A stretch of DNA of 64,000 nucleotides, taken from the NCBI RefSeq assembly GCF_001613345.1, contig NZ_BDCE01000061.1, positions 37,977 through 101,976 of the forward strand, read 5' to 3'. The notes beneath the pieces are model-generated. The model was not told the origin of the DNA and ran no database searches. It worked only from the letters and a program-made list of their open reading frames with translations. Position 1 is the first letter of the stretch. Each line of letters begins with the position of its first letter. A program made the position numbers and the translations under genes. This DNA is from Nocardia uniformis NBRC 13702. Lineage in GTDB: Bacteria > Actinomycetota > Actinomycetes > Mycobacteriales > Mycobacteriaceae. Positions 43,869 through 52,008 of the stretch are shown here, piece by piece.

Positions 43869-44701
43869 GGCTGTCCTTTCGAATTCAGTGCGTGCAGCAA
43901 TGTTTGGTGCAGACCGGGGTCGCGGGCAGCCACGACATGGCGGGCGGAGACATGTGGGCCACGCAGGCGCAGCGGCTCTCCATCTTGGTCGGTCACAAAA
44001 GCGCCGGCCGCAGTGATCAGATGGATCGGCGCGGCGAGATCCCACGCATAGTGTCCACACATTTCGACAACAGCGCCCAGGGCGTGGCCGAGGGCGATAT
44101 CAGCTAATACCCGGGTCGATTCGTATCGATCGGCCAGATACTCGGTATCCGGGGCGAGCGCCTCGCGCAGGCCCGGCACGTCCCCGTAGACGCTGTGTAC
44201 TGCGGGGTGATCGGGGGGCGGACCACAGCGGTGAACGGTGAGGGTGTCCGCGTATGCCTCGGCGAGGATGTTGTCGGCGGGAAAGTACGCGATGGAGAGC
44301 GCCGGTACCCCATGCGTCCACGCGGACAGCAGTATCGCGAAGTCCGACGACCCCGCGAGATATTGACGGGTTCCGTCGAGCGGGTCGATGAACCAGACGG
44401 TCGACGCGGTCCGGGTGTGGCTGCGCTGGTTCTCCTCGCTGATGACCACGGCATTGCGGACCGTGTTGGCTAGTGCTGTGGTGAGGATACGCTGGCTGGC
44501 GTGGTCGGCGACGCTGACGAGTGTGCCGTCGGGTTTGCGCCAGCTGGTCGGACTCGCGGTCCTGGTGTGTCCCGGCCAGTTCCGCATCAGCCGATCTCCG
44601 GCTCGTGTGACGGCGTCGAGCAGTGCGCCGCGACCTTGCGGGGTCAGCGTGAGCGGATCCGGCAGAGGTTCGGGCTCGGCGGCCGATGCACGTGTTCTCA
44701 T
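43865..44701 (-). CDS. Inositol-monophosphatase superfamily phosphatase
   Basis: 278 residues. Metal-site motifs in order: VISEENQRS (Glu), WFIDPLDGTRQYLAGSSDFAI (DPLDGT), and CGHYAWDLAAPIHLITAAGA (WDxAA). This is the pattern of IMPase/CysQ-like Mg2+-dependent, Li+-sensitive phosphatases acting on inositol phosphates, sugar phosphates or PAP. The first 25 residues are extra and polar. It is coupled by 4-base overlaps on both sides. It may remove a phosphate from a cyclitol or sugar building block. Confidence 0.9.
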   Translation of the reverse strand: MRTRASAAEPEPLPDPLTLTPQGRGALLDAVTRAGDRLMRNWPGHTRTASPTSWRKPDGTLVSVADHASQRILTTALANTVRNAVVISEENQRSHTRTASTVWFIDPLDGTRQYLAGSSDFAILLSAWTHGVPALSIAYFPADNILAEAYADTLTVHRCGPPPDHPAVHSVYGDVPGLREALAPDTEYLADRYESTRVLADIALGHALGAVVEMCGHYAWDLAAPIHLITAAGAFVTDQDGEPLRLRGPHVSARHVVAARDPGLHQTLLHALNSKGQP

Positions 44702-45819
44702 CGATGGGCTCCAGTCGAATCGGTCAGAATTCCCGTGAGAACGCGCGCCCAGGTCTGCCAGCTGTAGGCGCTGTCGTAGTCGAGATCGGTGCAGCGGCCT
44801 CGGGCATAGTGGGTGATCAGCGCCTGTAGGAGGTTGCTAATCTCGCTGTCGCCCAAGGGAATATAGGTGTGGCGCGGATCGTCGGCAGTGGTGCGTAGAA
44901 CGGGGATGTCGCTGAAGATTCCGGGACGGCGGTGGGCAAGGAGTGTGGTGGCGGGGCCGGAGGTTTCGCCCAGCCATGGACCGCGTAGTTGGATCGGATA
45001 GTCCACCGCGGCGAGCAGTTGGGTGAATTCGTGATCGGAGACCCAGCCGAGGTGACGTATCGATGGGTCGTCGGGGATGTGCAGGTCGTATTGGAGTTCG
45101 CCAACGAGCAGGAGGATCGCGTTGTGCGGACGGCGAGGCCAGCGTTGCCAAGCAGTCAGGATCGACTCGACGCGCTTGTATTGGCCGATCCAGCCGAAGG
45201 TGGCGAATACGACCATCTCCGGCGTCAATTCGTATCGGGCTCGCACGGCGTCAGGTTTGGCCGGGATGATGGGAGCGACGGGAAACGCGATGACGCGCAC
45301 GTCGGCGTGTGGGTAGCGAGTGGTGAGCAGGTCGGCGACGCTCGGGTGATGGACCAGAACCGTGGTCGCGGTGTTGACGACCAGGGATTCGATTCGCGCA
45401 TCCAGGCTGTAGCGGTCGACCGCGGGATGCGCGTCGAACCACTTGTCGAGGTCAGTGGCCGAGGCGAATTCGGCATCCAGATGTGTGCCGAGCAGGTCCA
45501 GCACAGCGCTTCGTTCGGCGGTGGGGATCCGGTCCCATGCTTGGTAGTAATAGTCCAGGGTGTTGTATTCGTGCAGCAACACCGGCCCGGGTCGCTCATA
45601 GAGGGCACGGTAGGCCCCGTGATGGAAGGCATTGTTGCCCAGGTGGTAGAGCACGAGGCCGAATTCGTGTGGTGAGCGGGTGTCCTCGACGACACAAACC
45701 GGGTTCAGGTTCCCGCCCAGGTGTTGCGCTGATTCGGCGATGTAACCGGCTATGCCGCTGGGTTGCGGTGATGTCGGCCCGAAGATGCCCAGGGTTTGAG
45801 AATGAGGGTTCGTGATCAC
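44698..45819 (-). CDS. Glycosyltransferase (GT4-like), second of the pair
   Basis: 373 residues. GPTSPQPSGIAGYIAESAQHL is the acceptor-side N-terminal loop. FATFGWIGQYKRVESILTAWQRW starts the donor domain, and GPWLGETSGPATTLLAHRRPGIF takes the place of the EX7E donor-phosphate region. VLLHEYNTLDYYYQAWDRIP is unusual. The end of the family pattern is divergent, so donor and acceptor are unknown. Overlaps by 4 bases with both neighbours. Confidence 0.82.
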   Translation of the reverse strand: MITNPHSQTLGIFGPTSPQPSGIAGYIAESAQHLGGNLNPVCVVEDTRSPHEFGLVLYHLGNNAFHHGAYRALYERPGPVLLHEYNTLDYYYQAWDRIPTAERSAVLDLLGTHLDAEFASATDLDKWFDAHPAVDRYSLDARIESLVVNTATTVLVHHPSVADLLTTRYPHADVRVIAFPVAPIIPAKPDAVRARYELTPEMVVFATFGWIGQYKRVESILTAWQRWPRRPHNAILLLVGELQYDLHIPDDPSIRHLGWVSDHEFTQLLAAVDYPIQLRGPWLGETSGPATTLLAHRRPGIFSDIPVLRTTADDPRHTYIPLGDSEISNLLQALITHYARGRCTDLDYDSAYSWQTWARVLTGILTDSTGAHR

Positions 45820-47021
45820 GGGTGCGCTCCGGCCTGAGGCGCTGTGACGAGCTTGATGCCGTAGCCCTCTTTGTCGATGGCTTCGGTGTAGACGGACAGC
45901 GTTTTGGACACGGCGCGGTCGAGCGAGAACACCGTTTGTGCCCGCGTTCGGCCCGCGCTGCCCAGGCTTCGGCGGTGTACCGCGTCAGCGGCCAACGCGT
46001 CCAATGCCTCCGCGTAGTTGGCGGGATCGGCGGTGTCGGTCAGAATTCCGGTGGCCTGCGTGACGACTTCCCGTAGCCCGCGTGTGTTGGTGGCGACGAC
46101 CGGGACACCAGCGTGCATCGCCTCGATGCACGCGAGACCGAGGCCCTCGACGGTGCTGGGCTGGGTCGCGATATCGGTTGCCGCCCACACCGAATCCCGC
46201 ACGGTGTCGGGGCAATCAACCAGGACGGTCACCCGGTCGCTCAGTCCACGGTCGTCGATATCTTGGCGTATTCGCTTGAGGTAGTCGCTGTCGGCGCTGT
46301 TGCACGATCCGGCTAGTAGGAGCCATACCTTCTCGCGCTGCGCCATGTGCTCGTAGGCGTCCAACAGCCGATGTTGGCCTTTGCGGGGTTTGAATCGCCC
46401 GACCAGGCTCACCAGGAGACCATCGTCAGGTATTCGCGCTACCCGCCGCAGCCGCCGTCGGTCTGCTGCGGTCGACGAGGACGCGGACAGTCCGTGATAG
46501 ATGACCCGTAGACGATCAGGCGGGTAGCCGAAGTGCACCGCTTGTTCGGCGAACGCGTTACTTCCGGCGATCATCAGGTCCGGGTCCGCACCGCTCAAGA
46601 TGAATCGCGCACGATTCTCACCGGCGGGTTCGCACTCGGGTTGGGTTTCGTGCAGTGAGGCGATCAATGGGGCTCGGCTGCCAAGTCCCGCCATCGCTGC
46701 CAGCAGCAGCGCGGCCTGGGTATGGGTGTGGATCACATCGAACTGGTTGCCGCCCAACAGTTCTACAACGTCACCGACGACGCCGAACAGTGCTGACTCC
46801 CACGGAACGCTGCCCGCCTTGGGCGGGGACAACAACGCACTGGTACGCAGGACTCGCACGCCATTGTCGATCGAGTCGATCGGTTGGTCGACGCTGTCGC
46901 GGTTGGTCAGCACTGTCACGTTATGTCCACGGTGTGCGAATGCCTCGGCCATGGTGATGATGTAGGTTTCCAAGCCGCCGGTGCGGGGCCGGTACGTGGT
47001 GGTGATCAGGCAGATTCGCAT
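45816..47021 (-). CDS. Glycosyltransferase, GT4 family
   Basis: 401 residues with the GT-B fold. It opens TYRPRTGGLETYIITMAEAFAHRGH, a classical GT4 start. FDVIHTHTQAALLLAAMAG and LVSLVGRFKPRKGQHRLLDAYEHM follow, then the EX7E donor motif EGLGLACIEAMHAGVPVVATN. It transfers a sugar from an NDP-donor, possibly UDP-glucuronate made by the dehydrogenase at the operon end (inference). It overlaps the HAD gene by 16 bases. Confidence 0.9.
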   Translation of the reverse strand: MRICLITTTYRPRTGGLETYIITMAEAFAHRGHNVTVLTNRDSVDQPIDSIDNGVRVLRTSALLSPPKAGSVPWESALFGVVGDVVELLGGNQFDVIHTHTQAALLLAAMAGLGSRAPLIASLHETQPECEPAGENRARFILSGADPDLMIAGSNAFAEQAVHFGYPPDRLRVIYHGLSASSSTAADRRRLRRVARIPDDGLLVSLVGRFKPRKGQHRLLDAYEHMAQREKVWLLLAGSCNSADSDYLKRIRQDIDDRGLSDRVTVLVDCPDTVRDSVWAATDIATQPSTVEGLGLACIEAMHAGVPVVATNTRGLREVVTQATGILTDTADPANYAEALDALAADAVHRRSLGSAGRTRAQTVFSLDRAVSKTLSVYTEAIDKEGYGIKLVTAPQAGAHP

Positions 47022-47698
47022 TGGATCGTCTCCAGCAGTCCGGGCAGTTCGGTCAGTCGATGGATCCGAGTCACCGGCAACGCCGCATGGTGGATGTGAT
47101 GGCGGTCGTAGAGCACGAGGTTCTCGATGCCCGCCGCAGCGGCACCGAACATGTCATTGATCAGCCCGTCGCCGACGAACCACACCTGCTCTGGGCGGCA
47201 TTCGAGTTTCCGCAGAGCGGCGTGGAAGATTCCGTGGTCAGGTTTTTCGCTGCGGACTACCGTCGAATCGACTGCGACATCGAAGAATTCGGCGATTCCG
47301 AATGCGGTCAGCTCTTCCAGTAGCGTGCCGTCGGAGTTGGATACCGCCGCTATAGGCACTCCTCGCGCTCGCAGAGTTGTCAGTACATCCACTGCGTCTG
47401 GGTCGAGATCGGCGTACAGGTCCGGACGCCGCGCGGCGGCAGGCCAGGCGCGCCGTCCGATTGAGGCGGGGAGTCCCAACAGTGCAGCCCAAACCACGCC
47501 TACCCGCTCCGGTCTGGTCAGCTCGGATGGAAAGCGCATGTGATGTGCCTCTGCGGCGGCGGCCAGCGCGGCGGCGGCCACGGCGGTGGGGATATGCCCT
47601 GCTCCGCAGGCAGCCAGTTCTTGGGCCATCACCTGCCCGCTGGGATGGATCAGCGTCATGCCGACGTCGAGCATCACGACGGTCCGTTCTTTCGTCAT
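47006..47698 (-). CDS. HAD-superfamily phosphatase
   Basis: 230 residues. Motif I is VVMLDVGMTLIHPSG, with the nucleophile Asp but Gly where many phosphatases have the second Asp. Motif II is AAVSNSDGTLLEEL, motif III in VVRSEKPDHGIFHAAL, motif IV VWFVGDGLINDMFGAAAAG. It probably dephosphorylates a small metabolite. ATG at 47698 overlaps the aminotransferase stop (ATGA). The 17-residue in-frame extension upstream overlaps that gene and was not used. Confidence 0.88.
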   Translation of the reverse strand: MTKERTVVMLDVGMTLIHPSGQVMAQELAACGAGHIPTAVAAAALAAAAEAHHMRFPSELTRPERVGVVWAALLGLPASIGRRAWPAAARRPDLYADLDPDAVDVLTTLRARGVPIAAVSNSDGTLLEELTAFGIAEFFDVAVDSTVVRSEKPDHGIFHAALRKLECRPEQVWFVGDGLINDMFGAAAAGIENLVLYDRHHIHHAALPVTRIHRLTELPGLLETIQCESA

Positions 47699-48609
47699 GG
47701 CAGCACCTGCACAAAGCGGGTGAACAACGAATCCTCGGCACCTCGGCACATCGCCAAATACGCATCCCGCAGGCGAGTTGTAATCGGGCCGACAGGGATC
47801 GTGCAGCCATCGATCTCGCGGACAGCGCGGACTTCGTCAAGGGTGCCGGCTAAGAACACCTCCTGTGCGGCGAGCAAGTCGACAGCCGTCAACGACTGTT
47901 CGTAGAAGGGGATCCCGAATTTGTGCGCGAGCTCGATCACGGTGGCCCGCGTGATCGAATCGAGCAGCCCGTCTGTGAGCGGGGCAGTCACCAGGCTCCC
48001 GTGTAGAACCGCGAAGACCGACGCACCCGGTGTCTCTGTCACCCCGCCGTGGGTGCCAAGCAGGATCGCTTCGTCCGCACCGGCATCGAGCGCTTGCAGG
48101 CGGGCGAGTCGGAAGGCGGAGTATGCGGCACCGGTCTTGGCGGCGGTCGGTAGAGCCGCATCCGGGACGCGCCGCCACTGGCTGATCATGCACCGAATCG
48201 GTGACGGATCGGTCGGATCGGCGCGATGGCAGGCAATGAACTCACCGACGGTGAGCTCATCATCGGCGGCCCGATAGCGGCCCGCGTCGACGTAAATCGT
48301 CGGCCGCAGATACACGTCCGCGCTAGGCTGGGCACGATCGAGCAAAGCGACCACCGCGCCCCGCATCCGCTCATACAGCCCTGCCCGCACTGGAATACGC
48401 ATCAGCTGCGCCGAGGTCACCAGCCTGCGCAAATGGTCGTCGAGCCGGACCACCGCCCATCGGCGGTGATCATCATTCCAGTAGCCGCGCACACCTTCGA
48501 ACACGTTCAATCCCCGCAGCGCGGTCTCCGATCCGACATGTACCCGAGCCTGCCGCCAGGGCACGACCGCGCCGTTCCACCAGATCCATTCCGGCTCAAC
48601 CTCATACAT
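47695..48609 (-). CDS. Class IV PLP aminotransferase (IlvE/D-amino-acid transaminase-like)
   Basis: 304 residues. WWNGAVVPWRQARVHVGSET and ALRGLNVFEGVRGYWND form the N-terminal domain. PLP lysine is in LPTAAKTGAAYSAFRLARL, and GGVTETPGASVFAVLHG is the class IV signature. FLAGTLDEVRAVREIDG ends the active site (GT-[SL]-E/D type). It transaminates a branched-chain, D-amino or amino-deoxychorismate-like substrate. The main ilvE is probably elsewhere; this copy belongs to the ten-gene operon. Confidence 0.88.
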   Translation of the reverse strand: MYEVEPEWIWWNGAVVPWRQARVHVGSETALRGLNVFEGVRGYWNDDHRRWAVVRLDDHLRRLVTSAQLMRIPVRAGLYERMRGAVVALLDRAQPSADVYLRPTIYVDAGRYRAADDELTVGEFIACHRADPTDPSPIRCMISQWRRVPDAALPTAAKTGAAYSAFRLARLQALDAGADEAILLGTHGGVTETPGASVFAVLHGSLVTAPLTDGLLDSITRATVIELAHKFGIPFYEQSLTAVDLLAAQEVFLAGTLDEVRAVREIDGCTIPVGPITTRLRDAYLAMCRGAEDSLFTRFVQVLP

Positions 48610-49402
48610 CGACGCTGTCCTTCCAACACCATTCGCTGGTCACGATCGAACCCGCACCGTGTTCTGTCCTCAGCACCTCCGGTAGGTAGTCGACGCCATA
48701 GGCTTCCGACAGACCCTCACGGTCGTCTACACGCCCATCACCGGCCGCCGCTACGGTGATCAACGAATCGAATTCCGGTGTCTCCCTCGTTGTTTCGGCG
48801 GCCATGCAATGCCGTGTGAACGTATCCCCGACCGTGGCACGCCCGGCGACCCGGACTTCGAACAGAACACCGACGTCGCCAGCGGATCCGACGGTGACAC
48901 CCCACAGCCGGGGTGGGTGGTACTGCGGTGTCAGCCCGGTCTCTTCGTGCAGTTCGCGTAGGGCGTGGCCGCGTACCGTCGCCGCGGTCAAGTCGCGCTC
49001 GTGCCCCGGCGGCTCGACATTGCCGCCGGGCAGTTGGATTCGCCCAGGGGTGGCGGTGTGTCCCGCCATTCGACCCAGCACCAGGTCGCCCTCGCCGGTG
49101 CGGGCCAACATCGATGCGAACACCACCCGTGCGTACGGTCGGCGTCGGCGTGAGACATCGGCGGCATGTCGCCACAGGTACTGCGCGTAGGTGCCTGTCG
49201 ACCAGTCGATGCGGCACTGGTGCTCGGCGGTCCATGACACGTCTCGGGCAACCACGATCGGGCCGTTGAACAAGTGCGGATTCCCTTGCTGGCGTTCACT
49301 CCAGCAGCGGGCTATCTCACCGAGTTCGGCGGTGGTGTAGCTGGGCGCGGCGACCCTGCGCAGTAGCAACGACTGGGCTCTCCGGACGTCGGGGGTGCTC
49401 AT
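48602..49402 (-). CDS. NUDIX hydrolase
   Basis: 266 residues. The first 95 residues form a leading domain with GNPHLFNGPIVVARDVSW and YAQYLWRHAADVSRRRRPYA. The Nudix box follows as LPGGNVEPPG ... HALRELHEETGLTPQ, complete (REXXEE) but with a longer loop before it. It cleaves an X-linked nucleoside diphosphate such as ADP-ribose or an NDP-sugar. ATG at 49402 overlaps the SIR2-like stop (ATGA). Being next to a SIR2-fold protein, a link to NAD-derived ADP-ribose is conceivable. Confidence 0.88.
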   Translation of the reverse strand: MSTPDVRRAQSLLLRRVAAPSYTTAELGEIARCWSERQQGNPHLFNGPIVVARDVSWTAEHQCRIDWSTGTYAQYLWRHAADVSRRRRPYARVVFASMLARTGEGDLVLGRMAGHTATPGRIQLPGGNVEPPGHERDLTAATVRGHALRELHEETGLTPQYHPPRLWGVTVGSAGDVGVLFEVRVAGRATVGDTFTRHCMAAETTRETPEFDSLITVAAAGDGRVDDREGLSEAYGVDYLPEVLRTEHGAGSIVTSEWCWKDSVDV

Positions 49403-50625
49403 GTCGCCGGCTCGGGAATGCGGCATCCAAGCCGCCGAGCCAATTCAGGTAACGCGGTGCCCGCTTCGCGACGACACAGCAAATCCCTGTCACGAACTCC
49501 TTCCAGCGGGTACGGCGTCCACCGCCCGTCCGAGCCATGGAACCCCTCGGGGTCCAGGAAGATCACCCTCATCCCATGGTCACGGGCTCGAGCCTGTACT
49601 TTGCGCCTGTCGGCGTGGCTGCCCACCACCAGCAGTGCACGGGCCTGGGGCAACAGCGGCACCAGGGGTACCGCCTCGTCGTAGCGACGCACGTAGCATT
49701 CGTCCAATCCGGCACGCACGTGCAGCCCATCGAAGTTGTTGGTGATCACCGGCCCCACCAGGTGCCCGGCGCCAGCGAGCGAGGCCAATGCCGCATGAGC
49801 CCTCGTGGGTTCGGCGCGCAGGCACGCACGGAACATCTCGGTAAGTACGGGCATCCTCGCCTCCGGATCGGTGAGCAGGTCCGTTAGGAAGTCGTCGCTG
49901 CCGACGTCCAGGACGAAAGCACCGGTGCGACGGTCGGTCACCCGATAGATCTCGTGGAGTCGATGCAGCGGCGGAATTCCCGCCTCCACCGACATCCCAC
50001 AGCCGACCTCGACCTGGAACGGCAGCAACTGCCCCAGTTCGGATAGGTCCGGGACAAGTTGTGGATTGCCTCGCCGATCTTTGACGCGCATACCGCCGTC
50101 GAGGACCGTCCACGGCAGCCGAGCGACCTGGGGTGAGGGTCGGTAATTACGCGAACGGATGACAACCTCCGCACACCGATACCCCAGCGGCAGCCTGCGG
50201 CCTGCACGTCGATCCTCCGGATGTTCGTGATGCTCGGTGACGGTGCAGCACAAGTCGTCTCGGATCCATTCCCCTCCGGCTGCCTGCCATCCACCAGTCC
50301 TCAGCGACTCGGACACCGCGGCAAGGTGCACAGCAAGCTCGTCGGCCGGATACGCCACCGACACCAGCATGTAGAGGTCCACGAGCTGTAGCCGCGCCAG
50401 CCGAGTCGTCTCGTCGAGGTCGAAACGGTAGCGGTAGTGCAGAACTCGCCTACGCGCGTCGGCTGGGCCCGTCCAGCCGGACTCCGAGGCGTTGGCGCGA
50501 TCCTGGGTCCGCCGCCACAATCCCTCTTCCACGTTCCATGCCCGATGGTTCCTGGTCGAATAGAAGCGTCTCCACCGCTGAAGCATCACTGAATCCAGCT
50601 CGCCCACGGTATGCGGAAATCTCAC
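49399..50625 (-). CDS. SIR2-like protein with unknown N-terminal domain
   Basis: 408 residues. Residues 1-200 form an unrecognised domain (LHYRYRFDLDETTRLARLQL; LPWTVLDGGMRVKDR). Residues 204-365 follow the SIR2 Rossmann pattern: VEVGCGMSVEAGIPPLHRLH for the NAD loop, then AHAALASLAGAGHLVGPVIT and NNFDGLHVRAG (canonical TQNIDGLHxRAG), then LLVVGSHADRRKVQ. After the AG, where sirtuins have the catalytic His (ExHG), it reads LDECYVRRYDE. The zinc cysteines are absent. It probably binds NAD or a nucleotide without classical deacetylation. First gene of the ten-gene operon. Confidence 0.78.
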   Translation of the reverse strand: MRFPHTVGELDSVMLQRWRRFYSTRNHRAWNVEEGLWRRTQDRANASESGWTGPADARRRVLHYRYRFDLDETTRLARLQLVDLYMLVSVAYPADELAVHLAAVSESLRTGGWQAAGGEWIRDDLCCTVTEHHEHPEDRRAGRRLPLGYRCAEVVIRSRNYRPSPQVARLPWTVLDGGMRVKDRRGNPQLVPDLSELGQLLPFQVEVGCGMSVEAGIPPLHRLHEIYRVTDRRTGAFVLDVGSDDFLTDLLTDPEARMPVLTEMFRACLRAEPTRAHAALASLAGAGHLVGPVITNNFDGLHVRAGLDECYVRRYDEAVPLVPLLPQARALLVVGSHADRRKVQARARDHGMRVIFLDPEGFHGSDGRWTPYPLEGVRDRDLLCRREAGTALPELARRLGCRIPEPAT

Positions 50626-50907
50626 GGCCGTCCCGCCTCCTTCGCGATTGTCAGCAGAAACCAGTCGCTCGAGAGCGCAACCATCGTCTCGAAGATGGCT
50701 GCGGCCTGGGCAATTCGTTCAGCTTCGACCGCATTGCCCGAGTTGGATCCTGCATGTGCCAATGTCGGCGATATGACCATGCAGGTCGGTGCTGTTCACT
50801 CTCGACACAGTGTCTGTACCGTCTTGAACTTCTGGGTCTCGTGTGGTCTCCCCTGCGGCTCGTCTGTGCTAGTTTCGGCTTGCCGTCTGGAGAATGGGGG
50901 TCGAAGG

Positions 50908-52008
50908 GTGGATACTGAGCCCATTCGCCTCAAAGTCGAGCTGCACCAAAGGCATTGGCAGACCCACCGCCATTTCTGCCGCGAGTACGACAGGGTCGCG
51001 CGGACGATCGACCCCGCCCTTGTCGGTACGGCTCCGGGGCGTGCTCAATTCTTTCGTTGGATGTCCGGTGAGTTGAAAGGGCTTCCCTACCCTCACCATT
51101 GCCGAATCCTGGAGAAGATGTTCCCCGGTTTCACCGCAGCACAACTCTTCGAACCATGCGGGGCCGAGACCAGCCCGGCATCGTCGCCTACCCACGCTGA
51201 GGTCGATACCGAACGCGGGTTGCTCGACGTCATCGAAGACCGCCTCACGAAACCGGCGGCTGGTGTGGTCAGCTGGGGGCCGGACCAGCTCAACGCCCCC
51301 CGGCTCGCCGAGCCCGACTTAGCAACAGCGCGCGCCCACGGCCCTGGCGCGTCTGCTCAAGACATCATGCGACGACTCATGCAGTTCGAGGGAGTCGCAC
51401 GTCTCGACAGTCGCGAGATCACCCAATTCGCTTACCTTGCAGGACATATCATCGACCTCGACACTCGTATCGACCTTCATATCGGCGACGACGGGTCAGC
51501 TCACCTGACATACCGGTACGAAACACTCAACATGACCGACAAGCCGCTGACTCGACTCCCCAGGGAACTGTGGTTCGAGCACACCGACGGCAGGCTGGAT
51601 ATCCGCCCGCTACGCGACAGCACCCACCGGCTCGCGATTCAACGGGTTCACGACACCCCGAATCTGGCGAAGTTCGCCTGTCAGCTTTCACCCGCTATCA
51701 AGCCCGGTGAATCCGCCCAAATCGGATACTCATGCGACGGAGGACGCTTTGAAGATGCGCTCTACTGGCGGCAAGCAGTCTACCGCTACACCCGAAGGCT
51801 CACCATCAACCTGCGGCACGCCAACGCCGGAGATGTGCTCAGCTGCTCTGCCGTCGAAGAACATCCAGACGGCGCGGAGAACTCTGCAACCGAGCATTTG
51901 ACCTGGGACTATGAAGGAGAAGACGTCATCGTAACTTTGGTCCGGGAGTACCTGCGCCCAAGCCAATCGGTCACGCTGCGCTGGGAGGTTGCCCGTGAAA
52001 ACCCGTGA
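50908..52008 (+). CDS. Actinobacterial HTH-type regulator with C-terminal beta domain
   Basis: 366 residues. The first 75 (HQRHWQTHRHFCREYDRVAR, VGTAPGRAQFFRWMSGELKG, YPHHCRILEKMFPGFTAAQL) match the DNA-binding domain common in Streptomyces and Nocardia regulators. The remainder is unrecognised, beta-rich, with GDDGSAHLTYRYETLNMTDK and YSCDGGRFEDALYWRQAVYR. It may be a ligand- or partner-sensing domain. GTG at 50908 is chosen at the start of the conserved region. It diverges from the ten-gene operon and overlaps the downstream metallopeptidase gene by 14 bases. Confidence 0.8.
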   Translation: MDTEPIRLKVELHQRHWQTHRHFCREYDRVARTIDPALVGTAPGRAQFFRWMSGELKGLPYPHHCRILEKMFPGFTAAQLFEPCGAETSPASSPTHAEVDTERGLLDVIEDRLTKPAAGVVSWGPDQLNAPRLAEPDLATARAHGPGASAQDIMRRLMQFEGVARLDSREITQFAYLAGHIIDLDTRIDLHIGDDGSAHLTYRYETLNMTDKPLTRLPRELWFEHTDGRLDIRPLRDSTHRLAIQRVHDTPNLAKFACQLSPAIKPGESAQIGYSCDGGRFEDALYWRQAVYRYTRRLTINLRHANAGDVLSCSAVEEHPDGAENSATEHLTWDYEGEDVIVTLVREYLRPSQSVTLRWEVARENP

